From Bos javanicus (taxonomy: Eukaryota > Chordata > Mammalia > Artiodactyla > Bovidae), in assembly GCF_032452875.1 (NCBI RefSeq), contig NC_083869.1, positions 118,302,001 through 118,366,000 of the forward strand: a stretch of 64,000 nt of DNA, given 5' to 3'. The notes under the pieces were generated by a model, which was not told the DNA's origin, searched no databases, and saw only the letters and a list, made by a program, of their open reading frames with translations. Positions 11,246 through 22,500 of this stretch are shown here, piece after piece. Each line of letters opens with the position of its first letter. The stretch's first letter is position 1. The position numbers were made by a program, and so were the translations under genes.

Positions 11246-11596
11246 GGTATCAAAGGTCCTGGGGTCATTTCAAAACAACTCAGGAGCCAACGTGAAGACT
11301 CTCACTCACTGCTAAGCAATCTGAGCAGCAATAAAGATATTAACTGCAATGGTTGGGAGCACATTAAATATTTAAATCCATGAGCTCAAGATACTTTATA
11401 GAAAAAAAAAAAAAAGAAACCTCCATGTCTATCTTTAGAGGCTATTAGGGAAACAACTAACTTGAACATTTTAAATAAAGAATCCAGAATTTATCCTTTA
11501 TTTCCTATACAAACTGTACTTCAAGGCAGCCAAATATTGAAGCGAGTTCTTTGCAGAAGAATTCTAACTAATAAATGTAGAAAGAATAGAGTACTC

Positions 11597-11745
11597 ATGT
11601 GCTCAGTCATGCCCAGCTCTTTGCAACCCTTTGGAGTATAGCCTGCCATTGTCCATTGGATTTTTCAGCAAGAATACTGGAGTGGGTTGCCATTTCTTCC
11701 TCCTGGGGATCTTCCTGACCCAGGGATCAAACCCACATAGAAGGA
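11597..11745 (-). mobile_element. Bov-tA SINE, partial
   Basis: BOV-A body and part of the tRNA head in reverse orientation (GGGATCTTCCTGACCCAGGG). The terminal head is missing. Confidence 0.85.
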
Positions 11746-11896
11746 GTAACAGAATCTAAATATCATCATTTTGCAAACCCTATTGAAATAGGTTTAGGCA
11801 ATAAGCATCAGTGGCTGCTAAAATCATTAGGGGAAAGGATGATGTGTAACAGATGGGTCAAGTTGATAACACCTGAACCTGCTGTAACATCTTAAT

Positions 11897-12172
11897 TACC
11901 ATTGCTAAGTCGCTTCAGTCATGTCCGACTCTGTGCGACCCCATAGACGGCAGCCCACCAGGCTTCCCCGTCCCTGGGATTCTCCAGGCAAGAATACTGG
12001 AGTGGGTTGCCATTTCCTTCTCCAACGCATGAAAGTGAAAAGTGAAAGTGAAGTCGCTCAATCGTGTCCAACCCTCAGCGACCCCATGGACTGCAGCCTT
12101 CTAGGCTCCTCCATCCATGGGATTTTCCAGGCAAGAATACTGGAGTGGGGTGCCATTGCCTTCTCCGGTAAG
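11897..12172 (+). mobile_element. BOV-A2 SINE, full dimer
   Basis: Two BOV-A units joined by the AGTGAAAAGTGAAAGTGAAG linker. An 8-base direct repeat, ATCTTAAT, flanks it (11889-11896 and 12173-12180). Confidence 0.92.
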
Positions 12173-12356
12173 ATCTTAATATTACATATTAATACACAGA
12201 CCCCCCCCCTCCGGGAAGTCTCTATACTAAACAATCAACTCGAAACAACCTCCCCCAAACCTGAATCCAAGTAAGCCTCTAGATCTAACCTCTAGGTCTA
12301 AAAAAAAAAAAAAAAAAAATGCCAGAGAGAAAAACACATGCCACTAAGAGCATGGG

Positions 12357-12570
12357 GGCTTCCCTGGTGGCTCAGATGGTAAAGAATCTGCCTACAATGC
12401 AGGAGACCCAGGTTCAATCCCTGGGTCGGGAAGATCCCCTGGAGAAGGGAAAGGCTACCCACTCCAGTATGCTTGCCTGGAGAATTCCATGGACAGAGGA
12501 GACTGATGGTCTATAGTCCATAGAATTGCAAAGAGTAAGATACCACTGAGCGACCAAAGCTTTCACTTTC
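12357..12570 (+). mobile_element. Bov-tA SINE
   Basis: GGCTTCCCTGGTGGCTCAGA head, BOV-A body, CACTGAGCGACCAAAGC end. It follows a poly(A) at 12301-12319. Confidence 0.92.
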
Positions 12571-12599
12571 ACAGGAGGATGTAGAAAAACTCAGAATAT

Positions 12600-12692
12600 G
12601 GGAATTCCGGTCTAGTGGTTAGGACTGTGCTCTCACTTCAATGTCTGGTCAGGGAACTAAGATCCCACAAGTCAGGCAGCGTAGCCAAAATT
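12600..12692 (+). mobile_element. CHR-type SINE fragment
   Basis: GGTCTAGTGGTTAGGACTGT to GCAGCGTAGCCAAAA. A similar tail piece recurs at 12957-12985 on the far side of a BovB tail. Confidence 0.75.
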
Positions 12693-12705
12693 GAAAACAA
12701 AGAAC

Positions 12706-12955
12706 CAAGGCTCCAAAACTGTGGCCACCTGATGCAAAGAACTGACTCATTAGAAAAGACTCTGAAGCTGGGAAAGCTTGAAGGCAGGAGGAGAAGGGGA
12801 CAACACAGGATGAAATGCTTGGATGGCATTACTGACTCGATGGACATGAGTTTGAGCAAGTTGTGATGAGTTGGTGATGGACAAGGAAGCCTGGTGTGCT
12901 ACAGTTCATGGGGTCGCAAAGAGTCAGATGAGACTGAGCAGCTGAACTGAACTGA
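12706..12955 (+). mobile_element. BovB 3' fragment
   Basis: GGCCACCTGATGCAAAGAAC to GAGCAGCTGAACTGAACTGA, inserted beside or within a CHR SINE. Confidence 0.88.
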
Positions 12956-13189
12956 AGGTCCCACAAGCTGCACGGTGTGGCCAAAAGAAAGGAAAAGAAA
13001 ATTCCAGAACATGAAAAATTGTACAGGGCAAAGACACCAGGTTATCCAATAAGTAGACAGCAAGGAAGAAAGGAAGTGGGGAATTTACAGATGAAAAGAA
13101 CCTTAAGAGACAGATTAGCTAAATTCAGTGTGTGAAAGTAGTTAGGATCCCAATTTAAAGACATCAATTGGAAAAGGATTTATGAGACA

Positions 13190-13435
13190 ATGAAGAGAAT
13201 GTGAACGGTGGTGAGGTATTTAATGGTATTAAGAAACAATTCAATTTTTTTTGAGGGGGGAGTGAAATACAAAAAGAGTAAAAGGAGGTGGAGGACATGA
13301 TGATTATATGTAAAGTTGGATTTGAGTGACGAGGGCAGCCAATGGCATCCCAGAGTCGTTGGCAATCTAAGGATGGCCAGGGTACCATTATATGGATCCT
13401 GAAGTTGGGATGCTTTTAGTCCATCCAGAACAGGA
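13190..13435 (-). other. Probable SP110 3' UTR
   Basis: Sequence directly after the SP110 stop, without a recognisable repeat. On the minus strand an ATTAAA hexamer lies at 13219-13224, a plausible polyadenylation signal that would put cleavage near 13200. No AATAAA is seen on the minus strand between the stop and 13200. The UTR end is a guess. Confidence 0.4.
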
Positions 13436-13549
13436 TCAAGGATGAGCCTGGAAGCTGTTGTCACTGACTTCATGACAAATAAGCACTTCTTTGAGGTCCT
13501 TTTCAAATTCTGCCTCTAAATCCAGTCCTACCTGACCAAAGTCGGAAGC
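13436..13549 (-). CDS. SP110: SP110 last coding exon 15 (bromodomain end and stop)
   Basis: 114 bases including the TGA at 13436-13438, residues 618-654: ASDFGQVGLDLEAEFEKDLK and then a short tail ending FQAHP. It matches the terminal exon of the long human SP110 isoform. Acceptor CTCTCTTTCAG|GCT, from a strong pyrimidine tract. The 3' UTR follows toward lower coordinates. Confidence 0.95.
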   Translation of the reverse strand, partial: ASDFGQVGLDLEAEFEKDLKEVLICHEVSDNSFQAHP

Positions 13550-16500
13550 CTGAAAGAGAGAGAGAGAAAAAAAAAAGCAAGCACACAGGGCCTAAGGACA
13601 GAGAATTAGGATCATAGATCACTTATGCTTTCTTAGGAGATCTCCTCTCCCTGCTGGAAAGCTGCACTCCCCCAGGCGAGCAGAACAGGAGGGAGAGGCC
13701 GCCACTCAGATGTTCAAATGCACGAGGCTCTGCCTGGTTGTTAACCTGGACCTGACAGGTGGTCTGGACCAAAGAGCTGATTTTGACCCCTGCAATGCCT
13801 GACTTTGGGGCAAACCAGATAAAACTTTTCTTGAAAGCCCACTCTCTGAAGGAAAGATGACCCCTTCCATTCTCCAAGGCTAAGACTGTGCTAGGCATTG
13901 AAGGGCTCCCTGGGTTGATTCTTCCCCCTCCAGCTCCATTGTTGGACACCAGTTTACAGCCTGTGGCTCATGAACAGGCCAAGTGGCGGCAAGGAGGGAG
14001 GGAAGGAGGCTGGGTGGAACTGAGAATTCGCTTTATATATGTCCCAAGAAATATCTGGACAAGTGAGAGTAAAAAATCAGAGTAAATGCAATAAACTAAA
14101 GAATGCCTTGGATTGCAATACAGTTCAACCAGTTGCTCTTCCTACCAATGAAAGATGAAACCAACACCAGCTGAGAGCAAATCTGGGTATTTGAGTCCAC
14201 TGGGAAACTCAAGAGTAAAAAAATCCGAGCATGAGCATCCTGAAAGTTTAATTCATTTCATCTTGATTAATTAATTTCTGTATTTCTGAGGCATGAAGGA
14301 CCATGTAAGCATAAACTTCCTCCCCACCCCGCCCCGCCTCCCCCCATTTGAACAAAGAGGCAGGATGAAATTGACCATTCTCAGTGGGAGTGGCCTGTCC
14401 TTCTGGGACTGAAGATGAAATTTTTTTTTCAGGTATCATTTACAAGGACCCTGCTTGCTGTTCTTTTTGACATTCTCCTCTCCACCTCTGGGGCTTCCCT
14501 GGTGGCTCAGTAGTAAAGAATCCACCTGCAATGTGGGAGACCTGGGTTCAATCCCTGAGTTGGGAAGATCCCCTGGAGAAGGGAATGGCTACTGATGACA
14601 GTATCCTGGCCTGGAGAATTCCATGGACTGTATAGTCCATGAGGTCGCAAAGAGTCAGACACGACTGAGCGACTTTCAGTTTCTTTCTCCACCTCTGAGA
14701 TTGAGAGACAGTTTCCTTCTATAATCCTTGCTTTTTGAGCTCTCCCCAGGACAAGACTAGGCACGATTCTTGCAAAGCTCTGCTGTCCCAGAAATGAGAG
14801 GGAAGTAGAAAGGATGTGAAAGGGAGGCAGGAAATTCCCTTTACCTTGTAAAATGTTTTATGGTTGTGAAATATTAGGCGCATGTCCCGTAAAAACCAAG
14901 CCATTGTGTACACTTTCTCAGTCAGCCTTTCTTTAACCAGGTCCAACCACATGGCTTCCCTAAAGGGCTCACCATAATCTCGAATCTAGGGGCAAAGACA
15001 TCAAAGAGGTGATGTGAGCACAGGCATTGCCACTGGAATGGATCCAACACCAACCTTTATTTGCAGGGTAATACCCAAGTGGCTTAGTGGGTTAAGAATC
15101 AGCCTGCCAATGCAGGAGATGCAGGCAGATGTGAGTTCGACCCCTGGGTTGGGAAGATACCCTGGAGGAGGGCAGGACAACCCACTCCAGTATTCTTACT
15201 TGGAGAATCCCATAGACAGAGGAGCCTGTAGCCTAGTGGGCTACAGTGCATAGGGTTGCAAAGAGTTGGGCATGACCAAAGTGACTGAGCACACATGTAC
15301 GCACTGATAATGGTATCTGATGTCTATGTGCCAGGCATTGTTCTAAGCACTGCTGATGCATTAATATATGATCTCCACAACAACAGTAAGAGATTGTTAC
15401 TATAATTACTCCAGTGTTATTGATGAGAAACCAGAGAATGGAGAGGTTAAGTAACCTATCCAAGATTTCACAGCTAAAAACTGGTTGAGCTACATTGAAC
15501 CCATAGTTCAAGTCTCCTGAGTCTGCACCCTCAACCCTATGCTCTCTGTAAGGAAGACATTCCCACTGAAGAGAAAGAGAACCTAAGATACTGTGTCCCA
15601 GAGTTGGTATGCAATGGGGTGGACTTTGAAGAGGCAGCCCCACTCCAGAGCCTGCAGCTAAACCTTCCACCCTCTACAAACAGAGATGCCTGCAGGATGC
15701 ACACTCCACATTTCTAAAATGAGTTTAACAGCAGAGAGATGCCCAGAGGATGAGAAATGTCGAACAGAACTTACATTACATGGGGTCTCCGCAAAGAAAG
15801 AGCTTTGTGGATGACAGTAGGCTTTCAAGAGGAGAAATTCACATTTCTGTAAAATACGAAGAGGGATTTAAAGGCAAATGCAGTTTGGAGAAAGTGAGGC
15901 CAAGCCTTTGCCCAGAAACCACATATAGAAGCAGCCAGACACAACCAGCCTTCTGACTGCATCTGCCAAGGTGCTGTGGTGGGGAGGTGAATGCTGAATT
16001 CTGTCTGTGCTCCACGTTTGGACTGAAGCTCCATCCTCGGAAGTGAGACACTGAAGGCTTTCTTTGGGTGCCCTTCCCTGGACCCTCTGCCTGTTTGAGG
16101 GGAAGGCTTGGGTCCCCATCCCACTCACCAGCTGCTCCTCCGGCTGCATGGACCTTGCCCAAACCTCAGATTCCTGGAGACCCTGCTGGTTTCCTGAAGA
16201 CTCCTTCATCCTGCAGAAGGTGCAACTCCATGGGCTCCTGTGGGGCCGGGCATAAATGAGCGAGGACAAGGTCCTCAGAAACAGCCACTGGTTTCCTTTT
16301 CCTGATAGATGCAGCCAGGGAAGGAAGGGGCCACCTCCCGGAGTCTCCAAGACTCCCAAGGCTGAGGGGGTTGGGGGTGGGGGGATAGGTGGGTGGGAGT
16401 GGAGTGCAGGAAGGGGTCCCATTGAGAGAGCCACAAAGCAGTCCGAGTGTGGAGGGCGGTGTCAGGGTGACAGGTGGGTTCTCCTTTCCTCCTCTGCCCT

Positions 16501-19500
16501 CCCAGGAGCACAAGGAGCATTGCGCACCTGACTGGAGTATCAGAAACTGGGTCTTAACCCCCTGGGTGACTGAGGCTCCATCAGCCTGTTGAGACTGTGG
16601 GGGAAATCGGAGAAGCAGGCCATGTTTCCTGCCTTTCCTGAGAAATTACAGAGCACAAATGGTGTTTTTCCGCCCTTTGGACAGGAGTCTAGGTTACGAA
16701 ACCGGGAAAGGACAATTCCCAGGGGCAGAGGTAGTGTGGGGGTCAGCGTGACTCAGCCGCAGACTCAGAGGCACTGATACCACAGGGAACACAGGCTACG
16801 GACCAATGGGGCTACGCGGGGTCACCCGGGCAGAGCCCAGGATGCCCAGATGCTCTCGGGCCCGCGGCTCTTCCACCCAGAGATGAGCGATCAGAGGCGG
16901 AGCCCTGGCGGGGCGCCCGCACCCGGCGGGGCTGCGTCTCACTAACCTCTCAGCCTCCGCGGGTGGGATGTGACAGTCCTCGTGAAAGAATCGCGGGCAA
17001 GTGTCACAGCGGAGCAGCGAGCCCCCTTTACAGCACACCGCACATTCCTTGGAGTTTTCCTGCTAGAAGGGGATTGGTACCTGAGACAGGTTGCTCCCTC
17101 TTCCCAGGCCTGGCCCAGAGATGCTCTCAGCCGCTGCGCGCAGGCCCAGGTAAGCTCGTGGGCAACTCTGAGAACAGTCCCTGAGGTTATACTGACACAC
17201 GGAGGGACATACACAAAGACACAGAGCTGCTGTGTCAATGGGTTGTTTGGTTGGGGGCCGGGGTGTGTGCTGAGGATCCATAGGGGTCTTTCTTGTGGCT
17301 GTAAAATGTAACCTATTAAGTTTTACAAGTAACTATGTGAGAGGCATGATCCTTACAGTTGGACAAAGATTCAGGTGGTGCTGGGAAAGACTGAAGAGAA
17401 AGGAGGAGGAGGAGGAGAAGGGGTGCCAAAGTGCCCCACTGTGGTCCTTTCTCCCCAAGACGGATGGTGGGTGGTCAGGTAGACCACCACTCAAAGCAAC
17501 TGAGAGTCAGTTACAACCAAGAGGGGACCCTGCCACCACCCGCTACTGTCCGTAACACAAATATGAGCACCCTGAGGGGATGGTTAGATAGCATTATGGA
17601 CTCAATGGACTCGAATTTGAGCAAACTCTGGGAGATAGTGGAGGACAGAGGAGCGTTGCATAGTGCAGTCCATGGGGTTGCAAAGAATTGGACATGACTC
17701 AGCCGACACGACTTAGCAACTGAGCATCGACAAAGATTCACAGGTGGGACTCCTGATTCTGCTCCCAGCCCTACAGCACGGACAGGGTGGGGCTCCACAC
17801 AAGTTAATTGCTCAGTCGTGTCTGACTTTGTGACTCACTGACTCTATCCCGCCAGGCTTCTCTGACTGTGGGATTCTCCAGGCAAGAATACTGAAGTGGA
17901 TAGCCATTCTCTTTTCCAAGGGATCTTCCCAACTCAGGGATCGAACCTGGGTCTCCTGCACTGTGGGTGGATTCTTTACCATCTGAGCCACCAGAGAAGC
18001 CCTCCACATGCACAAGGGAACCTTTTGTCTGCACAAAGGGTAGGAGTCTGGAAGAGAGGTCCTTCTTCCTGTGCCCCACCGTGGTATTCTCCCCGAAAGA
18101 CAGATGGTGGGTGGTCAGGAAATAGACCACCAGGAGATGGAGCAAAGGCTCAAAGCAACTGAGAATCAGTTAGAACCACGGAAAGGACCCTGCCACCACC
18201 CACCACTGTCCCTAACACAAATATGAGGGCCCTGACCAAGGGCATCAGGGACGGGAATGTTTAGTCCATTGGCAAAACTAGCCACTCAGCCAAAGGGAAA
18301 CGTCTTCCTGATCTGGGATGGTGCTCATCTCTCTTAGCTGGGGAGGCTTCCTGAGCGCCCTCTCCACTTCCTAAGCCCCAAGGCCTCCTAAGGAGTGCTC
18401 CATAACCCTGACGGTCAAAGACTCTTTCTGGCCTTCCCCTCCTGAACCTGTTAGTCTGCCTCTCTCTGTCTTTAGGGTTGACACCCAACAGCCATTCTTG
18501 TCTCAGTGATACCTGGCCTGTGTTGGTCCAGAGTATAGATGCCAGTGCAGACCTACCTGCTCCTCCTGATGGAGAACCTGGTTGGGCCCAGAGCCCTGAT
18601 ACCCCTGCCCCCTACCTCTGTGTTCTGGAGGGAAAGTTTCCAGCACACATGATGCAGCAGGGAAATGACAGAGAAAGGACACACATACCCATGGTCACAC
18701 TCTAATAAAGGATCTGACTCTGGTTTTTATATTTGATGACTGGTGGTTTCTCTAATCCACCCCTCCCTCTTCCCCTCTTGGCATATCTGGGCAAGGTGCT
18801 AAGAAAACCTCATGGGCTCCCTCTCTTGGCCACAGTGAGAAGTTCAAGTCGGACAGACCTCGCCCCAGCAAGGGGACCCTCACCTCGGCCACATGAAGTG
18901 AAGTGAAGTGAAAGTCATTCAGTCGTGTCCGACTCTTTGTGACCCTATGGACTATACAGTCCATGGAATTCTCCAAGCCAGAATAATGGAATGGGTAGCC
19001 TTTCCCTTCTCCAAGGGATCTTCCCAACCCAGGGATTGAACCCAGGTATCCCGCATTGCAGGCAGATTCTTTACCAACTGAGCTATCAGGGAAGCCCATG
19101 GCCACATCCCTAACCATAATAAACCTTGGGCTATACCCTTTCTTAGGGTGGCACTAGTGGTAAAGAACCTTCCTGCCCCTGCAGGAGACATAAGAGACTC
19201 AGGTTCTATCCCTGGGTTGGAAAGATCCCCTGGAGGAGGGCATGGCAACCCACTCCAGTATTCTTGCCTGGAGAATCCCATAGACAGAGGGAACCCGGCA
19301 GGCTACAATCCATATGGTCTCACAGAGCTGGACATGACTGAAGTGACGTAGCACGCATACCCTCCAGCCACTTTCAGGCCAGCTTGGGTGCCTGCCTTGC
19401 CTCTCCCCAGAAAGTCTCTGTATATGAGCAATAAATATTTTATTCTCTCTTGGCACATGTGTTGCATCATTGGTTTCAACATCTGAACCCAGTTTTTGGT

Positions 19501-22500
19501 GCAGGGCTGAGCTCACTTACCTGCAGGCAACCACAAGACAGTTGGGTTGGCAAGCAGGAGTCTGGATGACCATTCCAACCTAGGGGTCTCTCTTTGGATT
19601 GCTAACTGGCTCAGGTCCCCGCTGACTTATGCTTGAAGTTATGTTGTTCTCTTCTGGGCACTGAGGTTGCCATCATCCACCAGGAGGCACCATCCATTCT
19701 TTCCAAGTTTAAGAACAGGCCAGATTGGACATTTAAATGGATGAAAAGTAGAGATAATCACTCTTGCGCTAAATAGATCTTATGTGGGCTTTCCTGGTGG
19801 CTCAGGGGTAAAGAATCCACTTGCCAATGCAGGAGACTCGGGTTTGATCACTGGGTTGAGGAGGTCCCCTGGAGAAGGAAATGGCAACCCGCTCCAGTAT
19901 TCTTGCCTGGGAAACCCCATGGACAGAGGAAACTGGCAGGCTACAGTCCATGGAGTTGCAAAAGAGTTGGACACAACTTAGGGACTAAATAACAACACAA
20001 CAACATGATAAATTTCTATTCTTGAAGGCCCTGCTTTAATTTCTACCGAGTTCTATTAACTATTTTAACAGAGTGGAAGGTCCATGGGCTTCATTATGTA
20101 AAACCTATTGTGTCAAAGATTTAATTTTATTTTACTTCATCATTTGTTAGCTCAAAGCATCTATGCCCACTACAGGACAGTTTTGAGCAGCGGGTGTTAT
20201 GGTGAGGCATTAAGGTGAGGTATACCTGTTTGTCCCCTGTTTTATGTTTGGCAAGTCCCCCAAAAGCATAGTAGGTACCTTGTTTAAATTTAATGGGATG
20301 CAATTACTCACAAAGGACCCCCATGATATAGCCAATATTAATGCCGTTACTGATGCCATCCATTTCAGTTCAGTTCAGTTCAGTTGCTCAGTCGTGTCCG
20401 ACTCTGCGACCCCATGAATTGCAGCATGCCAGGCCTCCCTGTCCATCACCAACTCCCAACCATTTAGCAACTGGCAAGTGTTTTACATTCACAGGTTTGG
20501 CTCTTATGTTCTGTTCAGTGCCTATCTCAACAGCCTCTCTGCTGGGGTTGGCCTTCATCTTTGCAGGCAAACAAAACTTTACCTGGCTATCCTGGGGTAC
20601 CTTGACAGCTTTGCTATCATACACACTCTCTGCAGACAAGATTGTAGCTGCAGCCAACTTCCCCCAGGAACACAGGAATGACACCACATCGATGCAACCC
20701 TTCTCATTTGACATATTCAGAATATACAACTACAGGAAGGAACTCAGGAGAAGGGAAGGGCCATCACCCCACATGTAGAACAAGGCCCTACCTGCTCCGC
20801 AAATTCCTAGGCATTGTTTGGTCAGTTGAAGGCTGCTCTATCCCTGACACTGTCAAGAAACAATGACTGACCCTCTTAAAACTCAATCCTACAACAACTG
20901 CCCAACATTTTAAAGCCTTTTGAGTTCTGAAAGTAACACCATCCTCATGTGCAGATTTTACTTATATTTATTTAAACTGTTGGTTGCAAATCAGCCCACT
21001 TGAATCAGGTTGTTGTTACTGTTCAGTCACCCAGCCATGTCTTTGCAACCCCATGGACTGCAGCATGCCAGGTTCCTCTGTCTTCCACTATCTCCGGAAG
21101 TTTGCTCAAACTCATGTCCATTGAGTTGGTGATGCTATCTAACCATCTTGCTATCTAACCTGAATGGGGACTCCTCAACAAAAAGTTCTAGGGTTTGTTC
21201 AAAAAGTTAAAGAAAAAAAAAGCAAAAGCAGAAGCTGTCAGTTTCACCCTATATGCCGTTTGTATAGCAACTGTAGTCTGCATACTGGGCCCTTCCAGTG
21301 GTGGAGATTCTCACGGGCTCAGAGCCCCTGATTCTCTGCACCAGCTGCTCAGGTTGCCTTGGGGTCCTGGGAGCAGCACCCTGCAGGCCAGCCACAAAGC
21401 GAACGTTTGCAGTATTAGGTTGGCCAAAAAGTCCATTTGGGGTTTCCCATACAATGTTATGGAAAAATCCAAATGCACTTTTTGGCCAACCCAATACCAG
21501 GATCAGGTCTCTTGCTGGTACACAGAAACTGAGCAAGGTGCCAGCAGAGACTTGGTATACTGCAGAGCGACAGTGGCGTGTTGGGGGAAGAGCCTGCATT
21601 GGTCCGTTTGTGATCAGAACTAAACTTGGTTTTCTTTACCTCACTGCGACTCCTGATGAGGTGGGGGTGGGGGGCGGGGGACTGAAAGGTCAAGTGTGTC
21701 CCTGGCTGTCATTTGCTGACATGTAGCATTGGGAAACAGATGTGGAAACAGTGGAAACAATGTCAGACTTTATTTTTTTGGGCTCCAAAATCACTGCAGA
21801 TGGTGACTGCAGCCATGAAATTAAAAGACGCTTACTCCTTGGAAGAAACGTTATGAACAACCTAGATAGCATATTGTAAAGCAGAGACGTTACTTTGCCA
21901 ACAAAGGTCCGTCTACTCAAGGCTATGGTTTTTCCTGTGGTCATGTATGGATGTGAGAGTTGGACTGTGAAGAAAGCTGAGCGCCAAAGAATTGATGCTT
22001 TTCAACTGTGGTGTTGGAGAAGACTCTTGAGAGTCCCTTGGACTGCAAGGAGATACAACCAGTCCATTCTGAAGGAGATTGGCCCTGGGATTTCTTTGGA
22101 AGGAATGATGCTAAAGCTGAAACTCCAGTACTTTGGCCACCTCATGTGAAGAGCTGACTCATTGGAAAAGACCCTGATGCTGGGAGGGATTGGGGGCAGG
22201 AGGAGAAGGAGACAACAGAGGATGAGATGGCTGGATGGCATCACTGACTTGATGGACATGGGTCTGAGTGAACTCTGGGAGTCGGTGATGGACAGGGAGG
22301 CCTGGCGTGCTGCGATTCATGGGATCGCAAAGAGTCGGACACGACTGGGCAACTGAACTGAACTGAACTGAGCATTATGAGTAAGAAGGAATTATAATAT
22401 TGGGGCCATTAATTAATGATCTGGGTTTTAAAAATCTTTATTTCTTTCTGGTTACAAGAGTAATAAATGATCATTATAAAAATTCCACCTGTATATAAAT

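Noticed and set aside
12600..12692. tRNA-like A/B box sequences in CHR and Bov-tA elements as possible tRNA genes
   Set aside because: They lack a complete cloverleaf and are SINE heads derived from tRNA-Glu.
13180..13506. 108-residue minus-strand frame over the SP110 terminus
   Set aside because: It is a different frame from the true last exon and its sequence lacks similarity; the in-phase frame ends at 13436.
16256..16592. Proline- and glycine-rich plus-strand frames opposite the PHD exons
   Set aside because: Antisense shadows of a GC-rich intron and exon; no similarity or splice logic.
16796..17038. Minus-strand frame starting MCCKGGSLLRC as a separate small gene
   Set aside because: The PHD sequence begins upstream of that Met inside a normal exon with acceptor and donor; residues after EAER are intron.
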